Assembly (NCBI GenBank): GCA_910577435.1
Contig: CAJTLV010000005.1
Span: 1-64,000 of the forward strand
Source of the DNA: an uncultured Christensenella sp.
GTDB lineage: Bacteria; Bacillota; Clostridia; Christensenellales; Pumilibacteraceae
Direction of reading: 5' to 3'
DNA length: 64,000 bases
In this document: piece by piece, positions 26,626-35,267 of the stretch
Position numbering within the stretch: the first letter of the stretch is position 1
How the letters are laid out: each line of letters begins with the position of its first letter
Translations under genes and position numbers: made by a program
The notes under the pieces: model-generated
The model's database searches: none
Told to the model about the DNA's origin: nothing
What the model saw: the letters and a program-made list of their open reading frames with translations, nothing else

Positions 26626-28164
26626 ATGAAACAACTGCTCATCAAACTGCGCGAAGCGTTTATATCGGTTTTGCCCGTTGCAGCTATCGTGCTAATTTTG
26701 GCGGCGACCCCGCTTACCGATTTCTCGTCGACAGAACTTATCACCTTTTCGGTTTCGGCGGTATTTCTCGTTATAGGAATCGCGCTGTTCAATCTGGGCG
26801 CGGACCTCGCAATGACGCCTATGGGTTCGCACGTCGGCGTAGGCCTTACAAAGTCCAAAAAGCTGACCGTGCTTCTCATCGTGTGCTTCGTTATGGGCAT
26901 ACTTATTACAGTCGCCGAACCCGATCTGTCCGTACTCGCCGACCAAGTGCGCGCAGTGATGAACAATATAGTTCTTATTGTCACAGTCGGCGTCGGCGTA
27001 GGTCTGTTCCTGCTCATAGCCGTGCTCAAAATAGTGTTACGGCGAGATCTGTCGGCGCTTCTTCTGTTTTTCTATATGGTGCTGTTCGCCATATGCGCTC
27101 TGCTTATCGAAAGCGGCAAAAACGACTTTCTCGCGATGTCTTTCGATTCGGGCGGCGTCACGACAGGTCCCATAACAGTGCCGTTCATTATGGCGCTCGG
27201 CGTGGGCATATCGACTACGATAGGCGGCAGGAATAGCAACGAAAACAGCTTCGGACTTGTCGCGCTTTGCTCGATAGGGCCTATCATCGCGGTTATGATA
27301 CTGTCGCTCGCGGCGACGGGCGATCTTACATACACGATTCCCGACTACTCGATGTCTTCCGCGCTCGGCGGTTTCGGAAACGTCATAGGCGAAACGGTAC
27401 TCGAAGTTTTGCGCGCACTCGCGCTCATAGTGCTGTTTTTCGTGATATTGCAGCTGACCGTATTGAAGTTGCCCAAACCGGAAATAGTCCGTATCGTAAT
27501 CGGCATCGCCTACACTTTCGTCGGGCTGATAGTTTTCCTCACCGCCGTAAAGATCGGGTTTATGCCGATCGGCTTTAAGCTCGGCACACAGCTGGCCGAC
27601 AACAAAATCGTTCTCGTCGTATTCGGGCTTGTGATCGGTATGGTCGTTGTTCTCGCCGAGCCGGCTATACACGTTCTCAATAAACAGGTCGAAGAAATAA
27701 CGGGCGGCGGCGTTACAAAGAAGGAAATGCTGATCGCGCTGTGCATAGGCGTCGGACTTTCGATTGCGCTGTCTATGATTCGCATAATCTACGGCTTCTC
27801 GATTTTGTATTATCTCATTCCCGGATATTGCCTGTCGCTCGGACTGTCGTTCTTCGTTCCCAAGCTGTACACGGCGATAGCGTTCGACTCCGGCGGCGTC
27901 GCGAGCGGTCCGCTTACGTCGAGTTTCATTCTGCCGCTTGCCGTCGGCGCCTGTTCGAGCGTCGCGGACGAAGGGAGCATTCTGTCGCTCGGCTTCGGCA
28001 TTGTCGCTATGGTCGCGATGATCCCGCTTATCACGATACAGTTGCTCGGCTTTAAGGCAGTGATGTCGGCAAAGGCGAGAAACCGCATCACAATGAAACG
28101 AATACTGTCCGCAGACGACGAACAGATAATCAACTTTGCGTGGGAGAGCGACAATGGCAAATAA
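26626..28164 (+). CDS. DUF1538 family integral membrane protein
   Basis: A 512-residue membrane protein with about 12-14 helices built as a tandem repeat. The element FDSGGVTTGPITVPF near residue 171 recurs as FDSGGVASGPLTSSF near residue 422, and VAEPDL is echoed by LAEPAI. This is the DUF1538 architecture. The fold looks like an inverted-repeat transporter or channel; the substrate is unknown. The next two genes encode P-II-like proteins, a conserved partnership that suggests P-II-type regulation as with AmtB-GlnK. The end overlaps the next gene by 11 bases. Confidence 0.85.
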   Translation: MKQLLIKLREAFISVLPVAAIVLILAATPLTDFSSTELITFSVSAVFLVIGIALFNLGADLAMTPMGSHVGVGLTKSKKLTVLLIVCFVMGILITVAEPDLSVLADQVRAVMNNIVLIVTVGVGVGLFLLIAVLKIVLRRDLSALLLFFYMVLFAICALLIESGKNDFLAMSFDSGGVTTGPITVPFIMALGVGISTTIGGRNSNENSFGLVALCSIGPIIAVMILSLAATGDLTYTIPDYSMSSALGGFGNVIGETVLEVLRALALIVLFFVILQLTVLKLPKPEIVRIVIGIAYTFVGLIVFLTAVKIGFMPIGFKLGTQLADNKIVLVVFGLVIGMVVVLAEPAIHVLNKQVEEITGGGVTKKEMLIALCIGVGLSIALSMIRIIYGFSILYYLIPGYCLSLGLSFFVPKLYTAIAFDSGGVASGPLTSSFILPLAVGACSSVADEGSILSLGFGIVAMVAMIPLITIQLLGFKAVMSAKARNRITMKRILSADDEQIINFAWESDNGK

Positions 28165-28666
28165 AAAGTCGAAACCCGAAAAGAACAATAAAACGCTCAA
28201 AAGCGCAGTAAAAGACGGTACTGAAAAACTCGCGAAAAAAGCGGAAAACTCCACCGCGCGAAAAAAGATACGCGCCGCAAAAGACGCTTTCAAGCATCCC
28301 GCTGTCAAAGAGAACCGCTTGGAGTTGCTGTTCACGATAGTAAACCGCAGTAAAGCCGAATATTATATCGACCTGCTCAACTCTTTTGACGTGAATATGC
28401 AACTCGTTATGCTCGGTCACGGCACGGCGGACGCGAGTACGCTCGCGCTGTTCGGACTTACCGACTCCGATAAAGCCGTGATAATAAGCGTCATTCAGGA
28501 AACAAAAATAAAAGATGCGCTAGCCACTCTCGAAGAAAAGTTCGCAAAAATAAAAAACGGCAAGGGCATAGCTTACACAGTGCCTATGACGAGCGTGATC
28601 GGCACGCTGATTTTCGGGTTTTTGAGCAATAATAAAATGGCAGTCAAGGACGGCAGGGAGAAATAA
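28154..28666 (+). CDS. P-II-like regulatory protein with basic N-terminal extension
   Basis: About 170 residues. The first 50 are a lysine-rich, probably disordered extension (KKSKPEKNNK and similar). From about residue 52 a GlnB-like ferredoxin fold follows: LELLFTIVNRSKAEYYIDLL, then a loop with GHGTADAS where P-II proteins carry the T-loop, and KGIAYTVPMTSVIG near the end. The classical uridylylation tyrosine is not evident. The ATG at 28154 lies inside the end of the DUF1538 gene, with GGGAGAG just upstream. It probably binds and gates the DUF1538 membrane protein. Confidence 0.7.
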   Translation: MANKKSKPEKNNKTLKSAVKDGTEKLAKKAENSTARKKIRAAKDAFKHPAVKENRLELLFTIVNRSKAEYYIDLLNSFDVNMQLVMLGHGTADASTLALFGLTDSDKAVIISVIQETKIKDALATLEEKFAKIKNGKGIAYTVPMTSVIGTLIFGFLSNNKMAVKDGREK

Positions 28667-28668
28667 TA

Positions 28669-29085
28669 ATGACCGAATACGAACTCGTAATGTGCATAGT
28701 CAATACAGGATTTTCGGATACCGTTATGAACGCGGCGAAAGAAGTCGGCGCGCGCGGCGGCACGGTCATTCACGCTCGCGGCACGGCGAATAAGGAAGCG
28801 GAAGAGTTTTTCCATATAACCGTTCAGCCGGACAAAGAAATAGTGATGATCCTCGTTCCGACGGATATAAAAGAAGCCGTTCTACACGCGGTATATCAAG
28901 CGGCGGGATTGAAGACGGCGGGTCAAGGCATTTCGTTCACCCTACCCGTCACCAACGTAGTGGGTCTTACGCCGGCAACCGGTACTCCTGATGTTGCGGC
29001 TACCGTCACGCCGCCCGCCGCACCCGTCGGATCGGAGAACTATACAAAAACGCCGATCGACATCGACACTCCCGAACAAGAATGA
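28669..29085 (+). CDS. P-II family regulatory protein
   Basis: A 138-residue GlnB-like protein: YELVMCIVNTGFSDTVMNAAKEVGA is represented by a beta-alpha start, then GGTVIHARGTAN in the T-loop area and GQGISFTLPVTNVVGL as the last strand. The C-terminal 35 residues are a Pro/Ala/Thr-rich tail. It follows the first P-II-like gene by 2 bases, with GGAG in the gap region. The two P-II-like proteins may form a heteromeric regulator of the upstream membrane protein. Confidence 0.78.
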   Translation: MTEYELVMCIVNTGFSDTVMNAAKEVGARGGTVIHARGTANKEAEEFFHITVQPDKEIVMILVPTDIKEAVLHAVYQAAGLKTAGQGISFTLPVTNVVGLTPATGTPDVAATVTPPAAPVGSENYTKTPIDIDTPEQE

Positions 29086-29165
29086 TTCCCCGCTTAGCGG
29101 CATTGAAATTATACAATAGTCAAACCGCTTAACGGCGACCGTCGTGTAATTATCGATACAAATAT

Positions 29166-29187
29166 AAAAGCGCCTTGCGGCGCTTTT
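29166..29187. terminator. Bidirectional terminator between the P-II gene and asnS
   Basis: AAAAGCGCC/GGCGCTTTT with a 4-base loop lies just past the asnS stop and about 80 bases past the convergent P-II gene. T-runs occur on both strands. Confidence 0.85.
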
Positions 29188-29189
29188 TA

Positions 29190-30566
29190 TTATCTCAACT
29201 CGTCTTTCGTTCTGGGGAATTCTATCGTATCGCGGATATTCGACATACCGGTGATATACATCATAATACGTTCGAGTCCCAAGCCGAACCCGCTGTGCGG
29301 CACACTGCCGTACTTGCGAAGATCGAGATAGTTCTCGTAATCTGACAGTTTCATTCCGCGCGCTTTGATTTCGGCAAGCAGTTTATCGTAGTCGTTTTCG
29401 CGCTCCGAACAACCGATTATCTCGCCCACTCCGGGAACGAGTAGATCGGTCGCGGCAACGGTCTTGCCGTCGGGGTTCTTCTTCATATAGAAGGATTTTA
29501 TCTTTCTCGGATAGTTGACGACGAACACCGGTTTTTTGAAATACTCGTCGGTGAGATATCGCTCGTGTTCGGTCTGCAAATCGAGTCCCCACTCTACGGG
29601 ATACACGAAAGTCTTACCCGATTTTTTGAGTATCTCTATCGCGTCGGTATAGTCCACGCGCGCAAACTCGCTGTCGACAACGTTTTGCAGTTTGGCGATC
29701 AAACCGTTCTCGAACCGCGCATCGAAGAATTCGAGTTCGGGACGGCAATTGTCCATTACGTGACCGATTATGCTCTTTATCATATCGGTCGCAATGCCGA
29801 TAATGTCGTTGATGTCGGCGAACGCGACTTCCGGCTCTATCTGCCAAAACTCTGCGGCGTGGCGCGGCGTGTTGCTGTTTTCCGCTCTGAACGTAGGTCC
29901 GAACGTGTATATCTTTCCGAGCGCGGTAGCCATGACCTCGCCTTCCAACTGACCCGAAACGGTAAGTCCCGCAGGTCTGCCGAAGAAGTCCTTTGCGTTG
30001 TATTCGTCCTCGCTTTTCACCGTCTTATCGAACCCGACGGTGGTCACTTTGAACACCTCGCCCGCGCCCTCGCAGTCGCTTCCCGTGATTATCGGCGAGT
30101 GTACGTAATAGTAACCGTTGTCGTGAAAGAATTTGTGTATCGCGTACGAAAGCTCGCTCCTGACGCGAAATACGGCGTTAAACGTGTTGGTGCGCACGCG
30201 AAGATGCGGAATGGTGCGCAGATACTCCATCGTGTGTCGCTTTTTTTGAAGCGGGTACGACGGATCGCTCGCGCCCAAAAGCTCGACTTTTTCGGCGCGG
30301 ATTTCCACCGACTCGGCTTTGAGTCCGTTCTCGACTTTGCCCACAACCGATATTGCCGCGCCCAAGTTAAGAACGCCGTCGAGCGTGTGCGCGTCGAAGT
30401 CCGCTTTTTCGAAAACGACCTGAATATGATTAAGCTCGCTGCCGTCGTTAAGCTCTACGAACGCGACGTTCTTTGAGTCGCGCGACGTGCGCACCCAACC
30501 GCATACGGCTACTTTTTTTCCGACGTAATCGCCCCTTCTAATCTTGCACAGATCGATATGTTCCAT
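29190..30566 (-). CDS. asnS: Asparagine-tRNA ligase
   Basis: A 458-residue class IIb aminoacyl-tRNA synthetase. An N-terminal OB-fold anticodon-binding domain (1-110, VAVCGWVRTSRDSKN) is followed by the catalytic domain. Motif 2 reads FRAENSNTPRHAAEFW and motif 3 reads GFGLGLERIMMYITG near the C-terminus. The length is normal. The ATG is preceded by AAAGGA and a consensus-like promoter. Confidence 0.97.
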   Translation of the reverse strand: MEHIDLCKIRRGDYVGKKVAVCGWVRTSRDSKNVAFVELNDGSELNHIQVVFEKADFDAHTLDGVLNLGAAISVVGKVENGLKAESVEIRAEKVELLGASDPSYPLQKKRHTMEYLRTIPHLRVRTNTFNAVFRVRSELSYAIHKFFHDNGYYYVHSPIITGSDCEGAGEVFKVTTVGFDKTVKSEDEYNAKDFFGRPAGLTVSGQLEGEVMATALGKIYTFGPTFRAENSNTPRHAAEFWQIEPEVAFADINDIIGIATDMIKSIIGHVMDNCRPELEFFDARFENGLIAKLQNVVDSEFARVDYTDAIEILKKSGKTFVYPVEWGLDLQTEHERYLTDEYFKKPVFVVNYPRKIKSFYMKKNPDGKTVAATDLLVPGVGEIIGCSERENDYDKLLAEIKARGMKLSDYENYLDLRKYGSVPHSGFGLGLERIMMYITGMSNIRDTIEFPRTKDELR

Positions 30567-30592
30567 AAAAATTTGTCCTTTAAGTTTTTCTA

Positions 30593-30621
30593 ATTATAGA
30601 CGATTTAACGCTAATAGTCAA
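30593..30621 (-). promoter_or_regulatory. asnS promoter
   Basis: Minus-strand TTGACT and TATAAT are separated by 17 bases, followed by a leader of about 20 bases with a ribosome-binding site. Confidence 0.75.
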
Positions 30622-30650
30622 CCGAATACGCGCGTATGCTTCCCCTTTGT

Positions 30651-31418
30651 TCACCCTTTTTTCGCACGCTTTTCAAACACGACGACGGCGACGGCGGTAA
30701 GCGCGACCGTGTACGCGAACGCAATTACGAACGGCAACCACACGTTAGCCCAATCACCCGTAAGCGCGTACCGAATAATATCGTATACGTGCGCAAACGG
30801 GAATACGCGGCAAAACACAGCGAATCCGCCGCCTATCATATCGAGATCGAACCACATTCCCGAAAGAAGCGCGGCGACCTGAACGACCGCCGAGCATACG
30901 GGCGGCGCGCCCTTTGCCGAAAGCGTACTGCCGAATATCATCCCTATCGATACGAACATAACGGAAAACAGTACCGCGAACAACAACGCGGGCAGAATAT
31001 TGACGGTCGGCGTCAGTCCGAAGCACAGCGCCGCGACGAATATCGTCACGCTCTGCGCCGCCGCTATCGGAAGCACTCCGAGCATATACCCGACGATATA
31101 ATCGACGGACGTCAGTGGCGAAGCATACAGACGCGACAGAAAACTCTGCGCGCGATCGCTCGATATCAGCATAGCGCAAAACAGACTGAGAAACGCCGCG
31201 CCGAAAATGACCGCGCCGCCCGTAAATCTGTCCACGCCGAACATCGGCACGTTCGCCGCCGCCCGTTCGCCTATAGAATTCACTATGATCTGCATAATTA
31301 TAAATATGCCGATCGGAAGCGCCAGCCCGAACGCCCAACTGGCGGGCGAACGCATTGTTTCGAGTACATTCCGCCGCGCGAACACGACGCCGCCGCTCAG
31401 CGCCTTAGGATTTTTCAC
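30651..31418 (-). CDS. ABC-2 type transporter permease
   Basis: A 255-residue permease with six predicted helices and the DRAQSFLSRLYASPLT coupling segment typical of ABC-2/DrrB-like exporters. It is encoded directly after its ATPase (4-base overlap) and under a TetR-family repressor. The substrate is unknown; drug or toxin efflux is plausible from the regulator. Confidence 0.85.
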   Translation of the reverse strand: MKNPKALSGGVVFARRNVLETMRSPASWAFGLALPIGIFIIMQIIVNSIGERAAANVPMFGVDRFTGGAVIFGAAFLSLFCAMLISSDRAQSFLSRLYASPLTSVDYIVGYMLGVLPIAAAQSVTIFVAALCFGLTPTVNILPALLFAVLFSVMFVSIGMIFGSTLSAKGAPPVCSAVVQVAALLSGMWFDLDMIGGGFAVFCRVFPFAHVYDIIRYALTGDWANVWLPFVIAFAYTVALTAVAVVVFEKRAKKG

Positions 31419-32158
31419 AATACAAACTCCTCGCCCGCCAGCTTCAAAAAAGCGTTTTCGAAATTATCTTCGCCGCTCCGCCTTTTCAATTCGTCGACCG
31501 TGCCGACTGCGGTTATCCTGCCGTTTGTCATTACTGCGATGCGATCGCACAGCGCTTCCGCCTCTTCCAGATAGTGCGTAGTGAGAACGACGGCAGTATT
31601 GTCCGATATATCTCTTATAATTTGCCATAGAACGCGCCGCGCAACTACGTCGAGTCCGAGCGTCGGCTCGTCCAAAAACACCAGTTTCGGTTCCGTTATC
31701 AAAGCCATTCCGAGCGACAGCCGCCGTTTCAGTCCGCCCGACAGTTTTCCCGCACGATCGTTCAGTCTGTCGGATAACCCCAACCTCTCCGCAACGTTTT
31801 CGGCGCGTTCTTTCGCCTCGACTTTGTCCGCGCCGTAAACGCTTGCAATGAACATCAGATTTTCGCGCACCGACAGCATAGGCGCTACCGCCGTCTCCTG
31901 CGGACTGACATTGAGCAGGTTTTTCGCCGCGCGCGTGTCCGTCGCTACGTCATGACCGAACACCGACACGCTACCGCCGTCGGGTTTTATCAACCCCGTA
32001 CATATTCCTATCGCAGTAGATTTTCCCGCACCGTTCATTCCGAGCAGTCCGAATATCTCGCCGCAATCTATTTCGAAACTCACTCCGTCTACGGCAGTCA
32101 CCGTGCGGCGATGAGCTTTATAGCGCTTTTCTATATTACAAACACTCAATGCTTTCAT
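31415..32158 (-). CDS. ABC transporter ATP-binding protein
   Basis: A 247-residue ATPase with Walker A GMNGAGKSTA, ABC signature LSGGLKRR, Walker B LVFLDEPTLGLD and switch histidine TTHYLEE. The start overlaps the TetR gene stop (ATGA) and the end overlaps the permease gene, so the three genes are translationally coupled. Confidence 0.92.
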   Translation of the reverse strand: MKALSVCNIEKRYKAHRRTVTAVDGVSFEIDCGEIFGLLGMNGAGKSTAIGICTGLIKPDGGSVSVFGHDVATDTRAAKNLLNVSPQETAVAPMLSVRENLMFIASVYGADKVEAKERAENVAERLGLSDRLNDRAGKLSGGLKRRLSLGMALITEPKLVFLDEPTLGLDVVARRVLWQIIRDISDNTAVVLTTHYLEEAEALCDRIAVMTNGRITAVGTVDELKRRSGEDNFENAFLKLAGEEFVL

Positions 32159-32712
32159 ACGTTCTCTCCGTCGCTCTTATAAAACGCAGTCATCGCGCGT
32201 GATATATCCTTAGTGAATTGCTCGATCTCCCGCTCGGAAAGAGTCATTTCGTTGTCCGCCGCGACCGCCGCCAATCCGTGTAATGCCATCCATAAACATA
32301 GATGAACGCGATATGCCGTTTCCCGCGAAAGCCCCGTTATCTCGACCAGCTTGTCTATTATCGTACCGTCTACGAGTTTATGCGACAGATCGTTAAGTCC
32401 GTCGTATCCGTAATTTTGCTCGCGAAACAAAAATTCAAACAACCTCTTGTGCTTGACGGCAAACTTCACATACCCGACCGCCCGATCGAGCGCTTCTCCG
32501 CTCACCTCGCGAACGAATGTACGCCAGCCACGTTCTATCGCCGCTTGTCGCACTCCGTCCATATCGCCGAATATGCGGTAAATAGGTTGAGTGGATATTC
32601 CCAGTCTCGCCGCGACGTTTCTCGCCGATACCTCGCCGAACCCGCTCTCTTCGACGATATCCATTACCGCATCGATTATTCTATCGCCGCTCACTTCCGT
32701 CTTGCGCGCCAC
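32155..32712 (-). CDS. TetR/AcrR family transcriptional regulator
   Basis: A 185-residue regulator with an N-terminal helix-turn-helix (RNVAARLGISTQPIYRIFGD, about 24-43) and a helical ligand-binding C-terminal domain. The GTG start has GGAGG 6 bases upstream. It is the first gene of an operon with an ABC exporter, and a 28-base inverted repeat sits on its own promoter. It very probably represses the operon until an effector binds. Confidence 0.9.
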   Translation of the reverse strand: MARKTEVSGDRIIDAVMDIVEESGFGEVSARNVAARLGISTQPIYRIFGDMDGVRQAAIERGWRTFVREVSGEALDRAVGYVKFAVKHKRLFEFLFREQNYGYDGLNDLSHKLVDGTIIDKLVEITGLSRETAYRVHLCLWMALHGLAAVAADNEMTLSEREIEQFTKDISRAMTAFYKSDGENV

Positions 32713-32723
32713 GATCCGCCTCC

Positions 32724-32751
32724 AAATTAAATAACAGTTGTTATTTAATTT
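32724..32751. promoter_or_regulatory. Operator of the TetR-ABC operon
   Basis: A perfect inverted repeat with 13-base arms (AAATTAAATAACA and its complement) around a 2-base centre. It lies between the -10 box and the ribosome-binding site of the TetR gene, the expected position for autorepression. Confidence 0.75.
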
Positions 32752-32780
32752 ATTATATACCGCGAAACCGACAAAGTCAA
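32752..32780 (-). promoter_or_regulatory. Promoter of the TetR-ABC operon
   Basis: Minus-strand TTGACT and TATAAT are separated by 17 bases. The -10 box abuts the operator. Confidence 0.8.
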
Positions 32781-32846
32781 GTATTTTCGCAAGAATTGAA
32801 AAAATTCGGAATATCGCAAAGGGAGACGGCGCATACTAACGGCACT

Positions 32847-33353
32847 ATGGAAGATTCAGTTGTAGTCAGAAATCAAAGAAGACTGTCCGACGCGGCGCTG
32901 TTCTGGGTATGCACCCTGCTGACCGTAGGTATCGGACTCGCCATCGCATACAGCTCGGGTATAATCAACGGACAGAACGGACTTACCAATCTGCCGTACA
33001 GATTTCCCGACTGGTCGATAATCGTAATGCCGCCGGTGTTGTTTTTGCACTTGGGGCTTGCTCTTTTCTTCGCACTGCGCCAGAACGTGTATACCGCCAA
33101 CGGCAGAACCGCGCGCGTGTGGATGTGGGTATTCTGGACAGCGTTATTCGTTGCGACTTCTATCGCGCCGTATTTCGTTTTCTATAATATGCCGCTCGCA
33201 TCTTACATCGTAGCGACTATAGGTTGCGCGCTCGCGATCGGTACTATGATACTGATGTACTACCATTCGACTGCCGCCGGTATCGTAATGACGATATTCT
33301 TTCTCGTCTCGGTAAGTACAATGGTATATCTAGGCTATTGGGCATTCGCGTAA
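32847..33353 (+). CDS. Five-helix membrane protein, possibly TspO/MBR-like
   Basis: About 168 residues with five membrane helices, starting after a short basic N-terminus. Proline-containing helix 2 (WSIIVMPPVLFLHLGLAL) and the general five-helix plan recall TspO/MBR proteins, but the diagnostic WxPxxxP and aromatic motifs are not clear, so this is a weak call. The ATG at 32847 has no good ribosome-binding site; a GGGAGA lies about 21 bases upstream, too far. It is divergent from the TetR operon and ends just before a strong terminator. Confidence 0.45.
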   Translation: MEDSVVVRNQRRLSDAALFWVCTLLTVGIGLAIAYSSGIINGQNGLTNLPYRFPDWSIIVMPPVLFLHLGLALFFALRQNVYTANGRTARVWMWVFWTALFVATSIAPYFVFYNMPLASYIVATIGCALAIGTMILMYYHSTAAGIVMTIFFLVSVSTMVYLGYWAFA

Positions 33354-33380
33354 TCGGCGACAGAACTAAAGAAAACCGAT

Positions 33381-33411
33381 AAAACTCCCGTTCGGAAAAA
33401 ACGGGAGTTTT
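33381..33411. terminator. Terminator after the five-helix gene
   Basis: A 12-bp stem AAAACTCCCGTT/AACGGGAGTTTT with a short loop and flanking A/T runs lies 28 bases after the stop at 33353. Confidence 0.85.
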
Positions 33412-33431
33412 ACATATTAAATTACCGCAAC

Positions 33432-33538
33432 GCAAAACGCTCGACGTAAGTCGAGCGTTTTGCTATATGATAAGGGGGAAAATGATGAGCGATTTAATGA
33501 CCTTTGACGTTCCAGTACAGCAACATCACGTTCAAAGT
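33432..33538 (-). ncRNA. Candidate small transcript of about 107 nt
   Basis: A consensus promoter (33545-33573) reads into this stretch on the minus strand. It ends at a perfect 14-bp terminator stem, GCAAAACGCTCGAC at 33432-33445 and its complement at 33450-33463. No annotated gene lies between. The transcript could act as RNA or encode a 10-13 residue peptide (MLLYWNVKGH from an ATG, or three residues more from a TTG). The plus strand also has a 37-codon frame with AAGGGGG upstream, but it runs across the minus promoter. I do not recognise an RNA family. Confidence 0.45.
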
Positions 33539-33544
33539 AAGTTC

Positions 33545-33573
33545 ATTATATACCGTCCCGTAAAATATGTCAA
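33545..33573 (-). promoter_or_regulatory. Consensus promoter of the small transcript
   Basis: Minus-strand TTGACA and TATAAT are separated by exactly 17 bases, a perfect match to the housekeeping consensus. Confidence 0.75.
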
Positions 33574-33662
33574 GCAAAAATACACTGTTTTGTAAAATAT
33601 TTTCGATTTTTTATTTTTAGTTTCAGGCTTATGCAAACGCTACGGGGTGAACCCGACCGCAT

Positions 33663-34997
33663 TCATACTTTATATTCTTTGGGAAGAAGCGAATACACTC
33701 TGCCCGCGACCGGAGTCAAGCCGAGCGCCGACTTGACGTAAGCCGCGCCGTTCCTCTTATCTGCGTCCAGTTTGCCGCAATCGGAATACAGCGTACCTAT
33801 AAACATACGCGCCTCGCCCTCCCATTTACCGCGCTTTTTGACTGCGCACATAAAAATTTCCGCCGCTTCTTCGGCCCGCTTTGTCGCGACCGAATCCGCA
33901 CCGCTTACCATCAATCCGAACTCGCCCGAAAATCCTGCGCCGACTATCTTTCCGTAAACGCCGTCTTCGATCTTGCCGCCCGCTATCATATCCGCGAGCA
34001 TCGCGAAAAGCCTGCGTTGCGCGACGATCAAACCTCTTTTGGCACACTCCGCATACATACCGACCGCGCGCAAAATATCGCGCGCTTCGCCCCATCCGCG
34101 CTCTATGCAAAGCGCATAATCGAACTTCGCCATATCGTCCGTTTCGGCGCGCTTCGCTATCTCCGCTATACCCCGCTCGGCGTTGCCCGTTCGAACGTCC
34201 GCTATCGCGAGTCTCAATCCCGCGTCCGAGTCGCCCAAATCGGCGGCACGCTTATAAAATTCCCGCGCCTTTTTCAGATCTTTCTTTACGTATATGCCGT
34301 AATCGTAGAAATAACCGAGATTGAACAGCGCCGACGGATAATTTCCCTTTGCGGAACGCGTAATAAACGATACCGCCTCGTGCATATTCTGCGGCGTGTA
34401 ATGCGCCACCGCCTCGCCGTACTTAAAGCACCCTTCGGGCGTCTTGGCTTGCTTTTTGAGCTTTTTAAGCAGTGCTTTTATTCCGTTTTTGGACAGAGGC
34501 GCAAACTGTTCCGCGCTCGCCGCGTCGACAAAATCGGGCGCATACTTTGCCGAAAACTCGGCAAACGCCGCGAGCGTATACGAGTAACCGGTAAATACAA
34601 GCTCCTGCGCCCGCGTATCCCGCCGCAATTTTTTACACAGTATCGCGGTAAAAACGGCGCCGACAGGGGGCATCGACTGCATTATTCCCGTCACGATGCA
34701 CAGCCCTTTATCGGAACGTCGGGAGAGCATAAAGCAATAAACCGCACAGGCAATATACCCCGCAAACAATATGCCGAGAGCCGCATACACCGCGTGCGCC
34801 GTATATTTATGCGAGTACGGAAACATAACCAACTGCACGAAAAACGCAATCAGTCCGAAAACGAACACAAACACCGAAGCCCGTCCCGCGACATTGGCAT
34901 ACGCTGTCTTTCTGTCCAGTAACAACAGCGCAGCGCCCTCTACCAGAGCAAAGAATGCGAGCGCGAGGTTTATGAAATACAACACCTTGACAACCAC
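33663..34997 (-). CDS. Membrane protein with Sel1-like repeats
   Basis: A 444-residue protein. Four hydrophobic helices fill about residues 1-125, and the rest is an alpha-helical repeat domain. The segment ALFNLGYFYDYGIYVKKD followed by ARE-YKRAADLGDSDAGLRLA is a typical Sel1/TPR-like unit, with weaker copies before and after. Such repeats usually bind other proteins. The GTG at 34997 is chosen because GGAGG lies 7 bases upstream. It follows a 63-residue membrane protein gene by one base, and the two probably act together; no function can be assigned. Confidence 0.7.
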   Translation of the reverse strand: MVVKVLYFINLALAFFALVEGAALLLLDRKTAYANVAGRASVFVFVFGLIAFFVQLVMFPYSHKYTAHAVYAALGILFAGYIACAVYCFMLSRRSDKGLCIVTGIMQSMPPVGAVFTAILCKKLRRDTRAQELVFTGYSYTLAAFAEFSAKYAPDFVDAASAEQFAPLSKNGIKALLKKLKKQAKTPEGCFKYGEAVAHYTPQNMHEAVSFITRSAKGNYPSALFNLGYFYDYGIYVKKDLKKAREFYKRAADLGDSDAGLRLAIADVRTGNAERGIAEIAKRAETDDMAKFDYALCIERGWGEARDILRAVGMYAECAKRGLIVAQRRLFAMLADMIAGGKIEDGVYGKIVGAGFSGEFGLMVSGADSVATKRAEEAAEIFMCAVKKRGKWEGEARMFIGTLYSDCGKLDADKRNGAAYVKSALGLTPVAGRVYSLLPKEYKV

Positions 34998-34998
34998 T

Positions 34999-35190
34999 CT
35001 ACGACCTCCACGCAAAGCCGTATGTGAGCGAAATCATAACTCCCACAGCGCACAAGCTGATCGGAATAAACAGCACGTCCGACTTTGTCATCGCATACGC
35101 GATCACGCAAGCGACGGCGCCGACGGCGCATAATCCCGCGACGATAAAACAGATTATTTTTACCGCCGTGTTTTTTCCGTCGTCGTTCAT
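34999..35190 (-). CDS. Small two-helix membrane protein
   Basis: 63 residues with a short charged start and two hydrophobic helices (IICFIVAGLCAVGAVACVIAY and VLFIPISLCAVGVMISLTYGF, approximately). GGGAG lies 6 bases before the ATG. Its start overlaps the stop of a 24-residue leader ORF (ATGA), and its stop lies one base before the Sel1-repeat gene. Unknown function; the tight packing suggests a joint product with the Sel1 membrane protein. Confidence 0.65.
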   Translation of the reverse strand: MNDDGKNTAVKIICFIVAGLCAVGAVACVIAYAMTKSDVLFIPISLCAVGVMISLTYGFAWRS

Positions 35191-35261
35191 AACGCGCTCC
35201 CGACGAAACGCGTTTTTTCCGCACCCGTATGTATATGTGCGGCAATGCCGTTTCTTCTCAT
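35187..35261 (-). CDS. 24-residue leaderless leader ORF
   Basis: A short frame begins with an ATG only 6 bases after a perfect TTGACA-17-TATAAT promoter, runs 24 sense codons (starting MRRNGIAAHI), and ends in a TGA overlapping the next ATG. A ribosome entering at the 5' end of the mRNA would translate it and could re-initiate on the membrane-protein gene. It may be a regulatory leader peptide or simply a coupling device. No homologue is recognised. Confidence 0.45.
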   Translation of the reverse strand: MRRNGIAAHIHTGAEKTRFVGSAL

Positions 35262-35267
35262 AATATA

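Noticed and set aside
33482..33597. 37-codon plus-strand ORF with an AAGGGGG ribosome-binding site
   Set aside because: It runs antisense across a perfect minus-strand promoter, and no promoter is seen for it. The translation shows no recognisable features.
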